Shown piece by piece: positions 30,709 to 39,920 of a stretch of 45,000 nt of DNA (position 1 is its first letter; each line of letters starts with the position of its first letter). The stretch spans positions 3,567,079 to 3,612,078 of the forward strand of contig NZ_LT985808.1 of NCBI RefSeq assembly GCF_900291465.1. The letters run 5' to 3'. The stretch is from Bacteroides sp. Marseille-P3684 (GTDB taxonomy: Bacteria > Bacteroidota > Bacteroidia > Bacteroidales > Bacteroidaceae). The translations under genes and the position numbers were made by a program. The notes beneath the pieces were generated by a model. That model searched no databases. It was not told the DNA's origin and worked only from the letters and a program-made list of their open reading frames with translations.

Positions 30709-32889
30709 ATGGCGGAGAAAACAGATTTAACAGCGCAACTAAAAAAGTTCTTTGGTTTCGATACGTTTAAAGGAGAGCAGGAAGCTATTATCCGCAACCT
30801 CATGGCGGGTAATGACACGTTCGTGCTCATGCCCACCGGAGGCGGTAAGTCTTTGTGCTATCAGCTTCCGTCTTTATTGATGGAGGGGACGGCTATTGTA
30901 ATCTCTCCTCTGATAGCCCTGATGAAAAACCAGGTGGATGCCATACGGAACGTATGCGAAGAAGACGGAGTGGCGCACTTCATCAATTCGTCGTTGACCA
31001 AAGCTGCCATCGACCAGGTGAAGAGCGACATCCTCTCCGGCAAGACCAAGTTGCTGTATGTCGCCCCTGAATCGTTGACGAAGGAGGAGAACGTGGAGTT
31101 CCTCAAAGGTGTCAAAATCTCGTTCTATGCCGTCGACGAAGCACACTGTATCTCGGAGTGGGGACATGACTTCCGCCCCGAATACCGGCGCATCCGCCCC
31201 ATCATCAACGAAATCGGCAACGCACCCGTCATTGCCCTCACGGCAACTGCAACCGACAAGGTAAGAAGCGACATCAAGAAGAGCCTCGGCATCGTCGATG
31301 CCAAGGAGTTCAAGTCGTCGTTCAACCGTCCGAACCTGTACTACGAAGTACGCCCGAAGACCAAAAACATAGACAAGGACATCATCCGATATATCAAAAA
31401 CAACAGTGGCAAGTCGGGCATCATCTATTGCCTGAGCCGGAAGAAGGTGGAAGAGCTCGCCGAAATCCTGCGTGCCAACAACATCAACGCACGCGCCTAT
31501 CATGCAGGCATGGACTCTGCCACCCGTTCAGCGACCCAGGACCAGTTCCTCATGGAAAAGGTCGACGTCATCGTGGCGACCATTGCTTTCGGCATGGGCA
31601 TCGACAAGCCTGACGTGCGTTATGTCATCCACTATGACATGCCGAAGAGTCTTGAAGGGTATTATCAGGAGACCGGACGCGCCGGACGCGACGGTGGAGA
31701 AGGCCGATGCATCGCTTTTTATTCAAACAAGGATCTCCAGAAACTGGAGAAGTTTATGGAAGGGAAACCTGTGGCAGAACAGGACATTGGCCGACAGCTT
31801 CTGCAAGAAACAGCTGCCTATGCCGAATCTTCCGTGTGCCGCCGGAAGCTGCTGCTGCACTACTTCGGCGAAACGTACAAGGAAGATAATTGTGGAAATT
31901 GTGACAATTGTTTAAACCCTAAGAAACAAGTGGAAGCTCAAGATTTATTGTGTACCGTCATTGAAACAGTTCTTGCCGTCAAGGAAAAGTTCAAGGCAGA
32001 ATATGTGATTGACGTCATTCTCGGAAAAGAAACGACAGAGGTATTAGACCACAAACACGAAGAACTGGAAGTGTTTGGCTCCGGCACGGGCGAAGAAGAC
32101 AAGCTCTGGAATGCCGTAATCCGCCAGGCACTCATTGCCGGATACCTCAGCAAGGACGTGGAGAACTACGGACTGCTGAAGGTGACGGCGGAAGGAAAGA
32201 AATTCCTGAAACACCCGAAATCATTCAAGATAGTTGAAGACAATGACTTTGAAGAGGAAGAGGAGGAGACTCCCGTTCGCGGAGGTGCCTCGTGCGCTGT
32301 CGACCCGGCACTCTACTCCATGCTGAAGGACCTGCGCAAGAAACTCTCGAAGAAACTGGAAGTGCCGCCCTACGTCATCTTCCAGGACCCGTCGCTCGAA
32401 GCGATGGCAACCATCTATCCCGTCACACTGGAGGAGTTGCAGAACATCCCGGGTGTGGGAGCCGGAAAAGCCAAACGCTACGGTTCCGAGTTCTGTGCAC
32501 TCATCAAACGCCATTGCGAGGAGAACGAAATCGAACGCCCCGAAGACCTGAGAGTCCGCACGGTCGCCAACAAATCGAAGCTGAAGGTGTCCATCATCCA
32601 AAGCATCGACCGCAAAGTGGCGCTTGACGACATCGCCCTGGCAAAGGGTATCGAGTTCGGCGAACTGCTCGACGAGGTGGAAGCCATCGTCTACTCCGGC
32701 ACGAAACTCAACATCGACTATTTCCTGGAGGATGTGATGGACGAAGACCACGTGGACGACATCTACGACTACTTCAAGGAGTCGACTACCGACAGCCTGG
32801 AAGTGGCGATGAAGGAGCTGGGCGACGAATACACCGAAGACGAAATACGCCTGGTGCGCATCAAGTTCATTTCGGAAATGGCCAATTGA
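30709..32889 (+). CDS. recQ: ATP-dependent DNA helicase RecQ
   Basis: A 726-residue 3'-5' helicase of the RecQ family for recombination and fork repair. Order of parts: Walker A MPTGGGKS (Lys47), DEAH box VDEAHCISEWGHDFRPEY (about 140-160), motif VI QETGRAGRDG, a zinc-binding RQC segment with four Cys (CRRKLL...CGNCDNC), and an HRDC domain in the last third (LYSMLKDLRKKLSKK, then LQNIPGVGAGKAKRYG). About 120 further residues after the HRDC, acidic near the end, make it longer than E. coli RecQ (609), as is usual in Bacteroidetes. It has its own promoter and terminator. Confidence 0.95.
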   Translation: MAEKTDLTAQLKKFFGFDTFKGEQEAIIRNLMAGNDTFVLMPTGGGKSLCYQLPSLLMEGTAIVISPLIALMKNQVDAIRNVCEEDGVAHFINSSLTKAAIDQVKSDILSGKTKLLYVAPESLTKEENVEFLKGVKISFYAVDEAHCISEWGHDFRPEYRRIRPIINEIGNAPVIALTATATDKVRSDIKKSLGIVDAKEFKSSFNRPNLYYEVRPKTKNIDKDIIRYIKNNSGKSGIIYCLSRKKVEELAEILRANNINARAYHAGMDSATRSATQDQFLMEKVDVIVATIAFGMGIDKPDVRYVIHYDMPKSLEGYYQETGRAGRDGGEGRCIAFYSNKDLQKLEKFMEGKPVAEQDIGRQLLQETAAYAESSVCRRKLLLHYFGETYKEDNCGNCDNCLNPKKQVEAQDLLCTVIETVLAVKEKFKAEYVIDVILGKETTEVLDHKHEELEVFGSGTGEEDKLWNAVIRQALIAGYLSKDVENYGLLKVTAEGKKFLKHPKSFKIVEDNDFEEEEEETPVRGGASCAVDPALYSMLKDLRKKLSKKLEVPPYVIFQDPSLEAMATIYPVTLEELQNIPGVGAGKAKRYGSEFCALIKRHCEENEIERPEDLRVRTVANKSKLKVSIIQSIDRKVALDDIALAKGIEFGELLDEVEAIVYSGTKLNIDYFLEDVMDEDHVDDIYDYFKESTTDSLEVAMKELGDEYTEDEIRLVRIKFISEMAN

Positions 32890-32926
32890 TTCCATAGACA
32901 TATCCGGCTCGGAAAGAGCCGTCGGG

Positions 32927-32970
32927 GACCCCCGCTATGATGTTGTAAATCATGGCGGGGGTCTCTTTAT
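32927..32970 (+). terminator. Terminator after recQ
   Basis: GACCCCCGC and GCGGGGGTC form a perfect 9-bp stem (32927-32935 with 32955-32963), extended inside by ATGAT/ATCAT, followed by TCTTTAT. Confidence 0.85.
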
Positions 32971-33028
32971 CCGTGCAATCGGGATGCCGTGGAAAAGAGT
33001 AAAAAAATATAAAAAACGCACGACGGTA

Positions 33029-33061
33029 TTTCCGCCGTAACGGATAAAACGTGTATATTTG
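33029..33061 (+). promoter_or_regulatory. guaB promoter
   Basis: TTTC (33029-33032), 21-bp spacer, TATATTTG (33054-33061); the -7 box is a full match, the -33 has one mismatch. The ATG is 32 bp downstream. Confidence 0.7.
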
Positions 33062-33071
33062 CACGCAATAA

Positions 33072-34568
<1,497 letters not shown>

Positions 34569-34617
34569 GCCGGCAAGGGCTTTCGTCATAGCACAAACAT
34601 AACGCAACATAATAAAT

Positions 34618-34660
34618 CGAAAAGAGGGTGTGTCATCCGGCACATCCTCTTTTCGATTTT
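34618..34660 (+). terminator. Terminator after guaB
   Basis: CGAAAAGAGG (34618-34627) pairs with CCTCTTTTCG (34646-34655), extended inside by GTGTG/CACA, followed by ATTTT. It may also stop tracrRNA read-through from the other side. Confidence 0.8.
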
Positions 34661-34708
34661 ATCTCCATACGTTCGCCCCACAACGTTCCGAGGACGTATC
34701 CGAAGCAC

Positions 34709-34733
34709 AAAAAAAGCCCCTCCGAAGAGGGGC
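34709..34733 (-). terminator. tracrRNA terminator
   Basis: GCCCCTC/GAGGGGC, a 7-bp stem with a TTCG tetraloop (34716-34733), followed by seven Ts in the minus direction (34715-34709). Both an intrinsic terminator and the last stem of the tracrRNA. Confidence 0.9.
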
Positions 34734-34786
34734 GTAGGAGAAAACTCCTTCGGCATATAGCCTTATTGCGATAAGATGTAGATCTT
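34709..34786 (-). ncRNA. tracrRNA of the type II-C CRISPR locus
   Basis: Divergent from cas9. Reading the minus strand: AAGATCTACATCTTATCGCA forms the anti-repeat. UCUACAUC pairs with repeat bases 11-18 (8 bp), then a 2x2 U-U internal loop, then AUCGCAAU pairs with repeat bases 1-8 (8 bp with two G-U pairs). After this come AAGGCUAUAUGCCG (a short nexus hairpin, much like other type II-C tracrRNAs), GGAG-UUUU-CUCC, and a terminator GCCCCTC-TTCG-GAGGGGC followed by seven Ts. The predicted RNA is about 78 nt if it starts some 7 nt after the -7 box. The anti-repeat orientation fixes array transcription as plus strand. Confidence 0.9.
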
Positions 34787-34792
34787 ATGGCA

Positions 34793-34824
34793 CAAATGTA
34801 ACAACTCATTTTGTCATATACAAG
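34793..34824 (-). promoter_or_regulatory. tracrRNA promoter
   Basis: Minus strand CTTG (34821-34824), 20-bp spacer, TACATTTG (34793-34800), a full -7 match. The expected start near 34786 is exactly where pairing with the repeat begins. The element lies across the cas9 promoter. Confidence 0.7.
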
Positions 34825-34840
34825 TTTATTCCTAGTTTTA
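34810..34840 (+). promoter_or_regulatory. cas9 promoter
   Basis: TTTG (34810-34813), 19-bp spacer, TAGTTTTA (34833-34840), one mismatch to TAnnTTTG; 24 bp before the cas9 ATG. Its -33 box lies in the spacer of the tracrRNA promoter and vice versa. Confidence 0.6.
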
Positions 34841-34864
34841 TAGACAACTTTTAATCACACAACC

Positions 34865-37800
34865 ATGAGTAAACGCATACTAGGAATCGATGTAGGTACC
34901 AACAGCCTGGGGTGGGCTGTCGTTGACCGCACAAACTGTGACAATTATACCCTTGTCAAGAGAGGAGATGTGATATTCCAAGAAGGAGTAAACATCGAAA
35001 AGGGAAATATTGAAAAGTCAAGAGCTTCAGAGCGCACCGGGCATCGGAGCACCCGGAAGCATTATTTCAGAAGGAGGATGCTGAAAATAAAAGTGCTGGA
35101 GATACTTGTCGAACATCAGTTATGCCCCTATCTCTCCCACGAGGAACTGCACCAGTGGATGACGCGTAAGGTCTACCCTACTAACGAAGACTTCCGCCTG
35201 TGGTTACGGACCAACGATGCCAACGACCAGAACCCCTATCATGACAGGCATGTCTGCCTGCATGAACGGCTGGACCTCCGTCTGCAGGAGAACCGGTACA
35301 GACTGGGAAGAGCACTCTATCACCTGGCACAACGCAGGGGATTCCTCAGCAACCGACTGGAACAGAAGAGCAATACCGATGAAACCGGGGCTGTAAAGTC
35401 TGACATTTCCCAACTGAACGAGGAAATGGAAAAAGCAGGTTGCCAATACCTGGGCGATTATTTCTACCGGCTCTATCAGGAATGCGGCAATCAAGTCACC
35501 CTGCGCGCCCGATACACCGACCGAATACAACATTATCAGAAAGAGTTCGAAGCCATCTGCCAAAGACAGCAACTGGGCGACGAACTTGTCGACAAGCTGA
35601 GAAGAGCCATCTACTTCCAGCGTCCGCTGAAATCACAGCGCGCAGGTGTGGGAAAATGTACCTTTGAACCGGACAAACCGCGTTGCGCCCTGTCCCATCC
35701 GCGGTATGAGGAATTCCGCATGCTGTCTTTTCTCAACAATGTCAAGGTAAAAGGTCCGTCGGATGACAGCCTGCGTCCGTTGAGCCCCTCGGAAAAGGAG
35801 AAAATCAAGCCTTTGTTCTTACGCAAGTCAAAAGCCAACTTCGACTTTGAGGATATAGCCAAGGCCATCGCCGGCAAAGGCAAATATGCCTGCATCCGGG
35901 ACAAAGAGGGAGCACAGAAACCCTACCAGTTCAACTATGCCCTTAGTCAAGGCGTCAGCGGATGCCCGGTCACGGCAAAGCTGACAGCCGTCTTCGGAGA
36001 GTCTTGGGAGCGCAACCTCGTCAATGCCTACCGCAGCCGGAACGATACGCGGAAATCGGACGAGGAGATTGTCAACGAAGTTTGGAACGTATTGTACTCA
36101 TTCTCATCCAAAGAGAAACTCCGCGCATGGGGCATGGAGAAACTGGGACTGGACGAAGCCTGTGCCGGAGAATTTGCCGACATCACACTGCCGGCAGCCT
36201 TTGCTGCACTCAGCTTGAAAGCCGTCAACAAGATACTGCCTTTCCTGCGTCAGGGATTCATCTATTCGCATGCAGTGATGCTGGCAAACATACCTTATAT
36301 TATAGGTATGGACAGGTGGAACGACCCCAGGCAACGTCAGTTCATCATGGACAACCTGCAAGAGCTGTTGGATAACTTCACTGCATCCGACAAGGCATTG
36401 CAACAGACCCTGGACTTCTGCATCAAGGACTTCCTGCTCAACAACTACGAACTGGCTCCGGGAAAAGCAGACCGGCTCTACCACCCCTCAATGATTGAGA
36501 CATACCCGGATGCAAAGGCAGACGGACAGGGCATCTACCAACTGGGCTCTCCTGCAACAAACGCCATACGCAACCCGATGGCCATGCGCTCGCTACACAT
36601 CCTGCGAAGGGTCGTCAACCAACTGCTTAAAGAAAAGACTATTGACTCCGAAACGGAAGTCCACATTGAATATGCCCGTGAATTGAATGACGCCAACCGA
36701 CGTTGGGCCATCAACCAGTGGCAACGTGAACAGGAAACCCGACGCAAAGATTATGCCGAGAAGATTCGGAAAGTTTATGCTGACGAGTTCGGAAAAGTCA
36801 TCGAACCGACCCAAGAGGAGCTTCTGAAATACCAGCTCTGGGAGGAGCAGCAGCACCTGTGCCTGTATACCGGGGAACAAATCGGACTGACGGATTTCAT
36901 CGGCCCCAACCCCAGATATGACATCGAGCACACCATACCACAAAGTATGGGAGGCGACAGCACACGGATGAACCTGACGCTGTGTGAGCGGACATACAAC
37001 CGAACGGTGAAAGGCAACAGGATGCCGTCGCAACTGGCGGAACATGAAAGCATCCTGACGCGGATAAAACCTTGGAAAGACAAATACGAAGAGCTGACCG
37101 TCAAAATAAATAAACTCCGTACGCATCCCGGCATGGACAAAGCATCGAAAGACAACATCATCCGCAAAAGGCATCTGCTGGAACTGGAACGTGACTACTG
37201 GTTCCAGAAATACCAGCGATTCACGATGACTGAAGTCCCTGAAGGGTTCAGCCTGAGACAAGGGACCGGTATCGGATTGATTGGCAAATATGCAGGGCTG
37301 TTCCTGAAATCGCTCTTCCACCATGTCAAAGAGCGCAACCGGAAACAGGTCTACGTCATCAAGGGCCCCATCACGGCTGAATTCCGCAGATTGTGGGGAC
37401 TGCAGAACCTCTACGAACAGAAGTCACGGGACAACCATGCCCACCATTGCATCGACGCAATCGTCATTGCCTGCATCAATCCTACGGAATATGCACGGAT
37501 GGCATCCTACTACCGACAGGAAGAAGACTTCCGACTGAACAAGGGAAACAAACCTGTATTCCCAAAACCTTGGGCTACCTTCACACAGGACCTCCAAGCA
37601 CTGGAAGCAGAACTTCTGGTCGTACATGAGACACGGAACAACCTGACAAAGAAGACCCGTAAGAGAGTCCGGACAAAGGGCGGAAATGTCCTGTCAGAAA
37701 GCGACAGTGCACGCGGAAGCCTGCACAATGACACCTATTATGGAGCAATCCAAAAGGATGGCGTCATAAGGTATGTCGTGCGCAAAGCGCTGAGCTCCTT

Positions 37801-38542
37801 AAGCGAAAAGGACGTGAAAGACATTGTCGACAAGACTGTACGGGAGAAAGTGCAGGCGGCTATCCAGGAAAAGGGATTAAAAGAAGCACTTGCCGGCACC
37901 ATCTATATGAACGAGGAGAAAGGCATCACCATCAAAAAGGTAAGATGCTTCACCAAAATCGCCTCACCACTGGCTATACGCAGGCACCGCGACGCTTCAG
38001 CGAAAGAGTACAAGCGGCCCTATTATGTCACGAATGAGTCGAACTATGTCATGGGAATTTATGAAGGGTGCATCAAGAAAAAGACCAAGCGTGAATTCAT
38101 CCTGGTAAATAATCTGGAAGCCGTGCGACAACTCAAGACGGCACGAAAACAAGGCGTCGTCAGCTCGATACTGCCTCCCGTAAGTGCGAAGTCGCAATTC
38201 CCCTTGAAATACAGGTTGTACACGGGAACTCTGGTGCTGCTCTATGAGAACTCTCCGGAAGAAATCGATTTCACCAATCAGGCAGACATCTGCAAACGGC
38301 TTTACAAAGTCACTGGACTGTCTTCCATGACTGTAACCGGGAATCAGTATGGCACAATCCAACTGAGATACCATCAGGAAGCCCGGCAGGCAAAGGACCT
38401 AAAAGCCCAGAATGGAGCCTATAAAGAGGGTGAAGAACATCGCCCCGTCATTTTCCTGTACCATACACAATTTAAAGCCCTGGTTGAAGGTACCGATTTC
38501 CGCATGAATATCTTAGGAGAGATTGAGCCTCTCCGAAAATAA
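34865..38542 (+). CDS. cas9: CRISPR-associated endonuclease Cas9, type II-C
   Basis: A 1,225-residue RNA-guided nuclease. RuvC-I holds Asp9 (ILGIDVGTNSLGWA); the Arg-rich bridge helix is at about 51-80; RuvC-II has Glu602 (VHIEYARE); HNH has His689 in YDIEHTIPQS with probable Asn712; RuvC-III has His861 and Asp864 (HHCIDA). All catalytic residues are therefore present and the protein should cut both strands. The C-terminal about 250 residues should bind the PAM and are the least conserved. The absence of csn2 and cas4, and the divergent tracrRNA, indicate type II-C. The PAM cannot be read from the sequence. cas1 begins 65 bp downstream. Confidence 0.97.
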   Translation: MSKRILGIDVGTNSLGWAVVDRTNCDNYTLVKRGDVIFQEGVNIEKGNIEKSRASERTGHRSTRKHYFRRRMLKIKVLEILVEHQLCPYLSHEELHQWMTRKVYPTNEDFRLWLRTNDANDQNPYHDRHVCLHERLDLRLQENRYRLGRALYHLAQRRGFLSNRLEQKSNTDETGAVKSDISQLNEEMEKAGCQYLGDYFYRLYQECGNQVTLRARYTDRIQHYQKEFEAICQRQQLGDELVDKLRRAIYFQRPLKSQRAGVGKCTFEPDKPRCALSHPRYEEFRMLSFLNNVKVKGPSDDSLRPLSPSEKEKIKPLFLRKSKANFDFEDIAKAIAGKGKYACIRDKEGAQKPYQFNYALSQGVSGCPVTAKLTAVFGESWERNLVNAYRSRNDTRKSDEEIVNEVWNVLYSFSSKEKLRAWGMEKLGLDEACAGEFADITLPAAFAALSLKAVNKILPFLRQGFIYSHAVMLANIPYIIGMDRWNDPRQRQFIMDNLQELLDNFTASDKALQQTLDFCIKDFLLNNYELAPGKADRLYHPSMIETYPDAKADGQGIYQLGSPATNAIRNPMAMRSLHILRRVVNQLLKEKTIDSETEVHIEYARELNDANRRWAINQWQREQETRRKDYAEKIRKVYADEFGKVIEPTQEELLKYQLWEEQQHLCLYTGEQIGLTDFIGPNPRYDIEHTIPQSMGGDSTRMNLTLCERTYNRTVKGNRMPSQLAEHESILTRIKPWKDKYEELTVKINKLRTHPGMDKASKDNIIRKRHLLELERDYWFQKYQRFTMTEVPEGFSLRQGTGIGLIGKYAGLFLKSLFHHVKERNRKQVYVIKGPITAEFRRLWGLQNLYEQKSRDNHAHHCIDAIVIACINPTEYARMASYYRQEEDFRLNKGNKPVFPKPWATFTQDLQALEAELLVVHETRNNLTKKTRKRVRTKGGNVLSESDSARGSLHNDTYYGAIQKDGVIRYVVRKALSSLSEKDVKDIVDKTVREKVQAAIQEKGLKEALAGTIYMNEEKGITIKKVRCFTKIASPLAIRRHRDASAKEYKRPYYVTNESNYVMGIYEGCIKKKTKREFILVNNLEAVRQLKTARKQGVVSSILPPVSAKSQFPLKYRLYTGTLVLLYENSPEEIDFTNQADICKRLYKVTGLSSMTVTGNQYGTIQLRYHQEARQAKDLKAQNGAYKEGEEHRPVIFLYHTQFKALVEGTDFRMNILGEIEPLRK

Positions 38543-38607
38543 CCGGGTTTCGTGTTGCGCATATCCGAGCTCATAAACAATTCAATAACCTATAAAACAC
38601 AAATGCC

Positions 38608-39495
38608 ATGTTAAAACGAAGTCTAGTCTTTGAAAATCCCGTTATCTTACGGCTGAAGGATAAACAACTTGTCGTATCCTTTAAGGAACTGCCTGATGAA
38701 AAACGTACGATTCCCATCGAAGACATAGGCTTCGTTTTAATCAATCACCCCATGGTATCCATCTCGATGCCCCTACTGAATGAGCTTGCTTCCAACAATA
38801 TAGCAGTTGTATTCTGTGACGAGAAGGGATTGCCACAGTCCATGTTGCTCAATTTTGATTCCAACCTCACCCAAGGGAAGATTATCAGTGAACAGCTCGT
38901 TGCCGGAGAAGTCTTGAAGAAGAATTTGTGGAGGCAGATTATAGTCTCCAAAATCAAGAACCAAAGCCTGCTTCTGAATAAGCTGGGACTTGACGGAGAG
39001 TCTTTGAAGCCCCTGTACATGAATGTAAAATCCGGAGACAGCGACAATAAAGAAGGTATTGCAGCCAGACTGTATTTCAAGACTTTGTTCGGAAAGGAGT
39101 TCACCCGTGACCGTAATGCCGGTGGGATCAATGCCTTCCTGAATTATGGATATGCCATTTTGCGGGCAGCTACAGTCAGGGCAGCTCTTAGTTCCGGCTT
39201 ATTCCCTGCCCTGGGCATTTTTCATCATCACAGGAGCAATGCTTTTCCATTGGCTGATGATATCATGGAACCATTCAGACCCTTCGTAGACGAAATAGTC
39301 TATGACTTGTTCCGACAGAACCAATCTGAACTTACCAAAGAAAATAAGGGTAAGCTGATAGCATCCCTGTATTGTGACACCTATTACGAAAAAGTTACCC
39401 GTCCACTTTCCGTTGGACTTTCCATCACGATGGCCTCTTTGGCCAAATGCTACATCAATGAACACAAAACACTCAACTTACCGTCGGTCAAATGA
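38608..39495 (+). CDS. cas1: CRISPR-associated integrase Cas1
   Basis: A 295-residue integrase that, with Cas2, inserts new spacers at the leader end. The metal-binding residues are in place: Glu149 (KEGIAARLYF), His206 (GIFHHHRSN) and Glu221 (LADDIMEPFRPF); the 149/206/221 spacing matches type II Cas1. The last 4 bp overlap cas2 (ATGA), so the two are translationally coupled. Confidence 0.97.
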   Translation: MLKRSLVFENPVILRLKDKQLVVSFKELPDEKRTIPIEDIGFVLINHPMVSISMPLLNELASNNIAVVFCDEKGLPQSMLLNFDSNLTQGKIISEQLVAGEVLKKNLWRQIIVSKIKNQSLLLNKLGLDGESLKPLYMNVKSGDSDNKEGIAARLYFKTLFGKEFTRDRNAGGINAFLNYGYAILRAATVRAALSSGLFPALGIFHHHRSNAFPLADDIMEPFRPFVDEIVYDLFRQNQSELTKENKGKLIASLYCDTYYEKVTRPLSVGLSITMASLAKCYINEHKTLNLPSVK

Positions 39496-39830
39496 GCGAA
39501 CTAAGACTTAATGCATATCATATCATGTGGTTATTTGTAATGTTTGACCTGCCAACCACAACCAAGAAAGAACGAGGATTGGCAGCCAAGTTCCGAAAAA
39601 GCCTGGAAAAAGATGGTTTCACACGCTTTCAATACAGCGTCTACATCCGCTTCTGCGGGTCTTTGGAAAGTTCCAAAGTCCATATCAAACGGGTAAAATC
39701 ATGTGTTCCGCCTAAAGGCTCTGTAAGCATTTTGTCTGTCACAGACAAGCAATACTCCAACATCATCAACATTTGGGGTGAAATTGAGAAAAAGGCTTAT
39801 CCGGAACCACAACAACTAGAATTTTTTTAA
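39492..39830 (+). CDS. cas2: CRISPR-associated protein Cas2
   Basis: A 112-residue protein with the ferredoxin-like Cas2 fold: the first strand WLFVMFDLPT with Asp19, then RFRKSL-type helix and FTRFQYSVYIRFCGS. It bridges the Cas1 dimers in the integration complex. The start overlaps the cas1 stop. The array leader begins right at its stop codon. Confidence 0.96.
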   Translation: MSELRLNAYHIMWLFVMFDLPTTTKKERGLAAKFRKSLEKDGFTRFQYSVYIRFCGSLESSKVHIKRVKSCVPPKGSVSILSVTDKQYSNIINIWGEIEKKAYPEPQQLEFF

Positions 39831-39920
39831 TATTTTTGTTTCCAACAAAGCTCTTCATTTCGCAATTGTATCGCCATTATTGAACTTAATCATTGATTAT
39901 GAATCAAATAAAGCGCATAC
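39831..39920 (+). promoter_or_regulatory. CRISPR leader with promoter element
   Basis: This 90-bp AT-rich leader starts with TATTTTTG (39831-39838), a full -7 match that begins one base after the cas2 stop; no good -33 box is visible. A short inverted repeat TTGATT-ATG-AATCAA (39893-39898 with 39902-39907) lies 13 bp before the first repeat and may be a leader-anchoring signal for Cas1-Cas2. The leader side is assigned here because cas2 is adjacent and the one variant repeat is at the far end. Confidence 0.65.
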
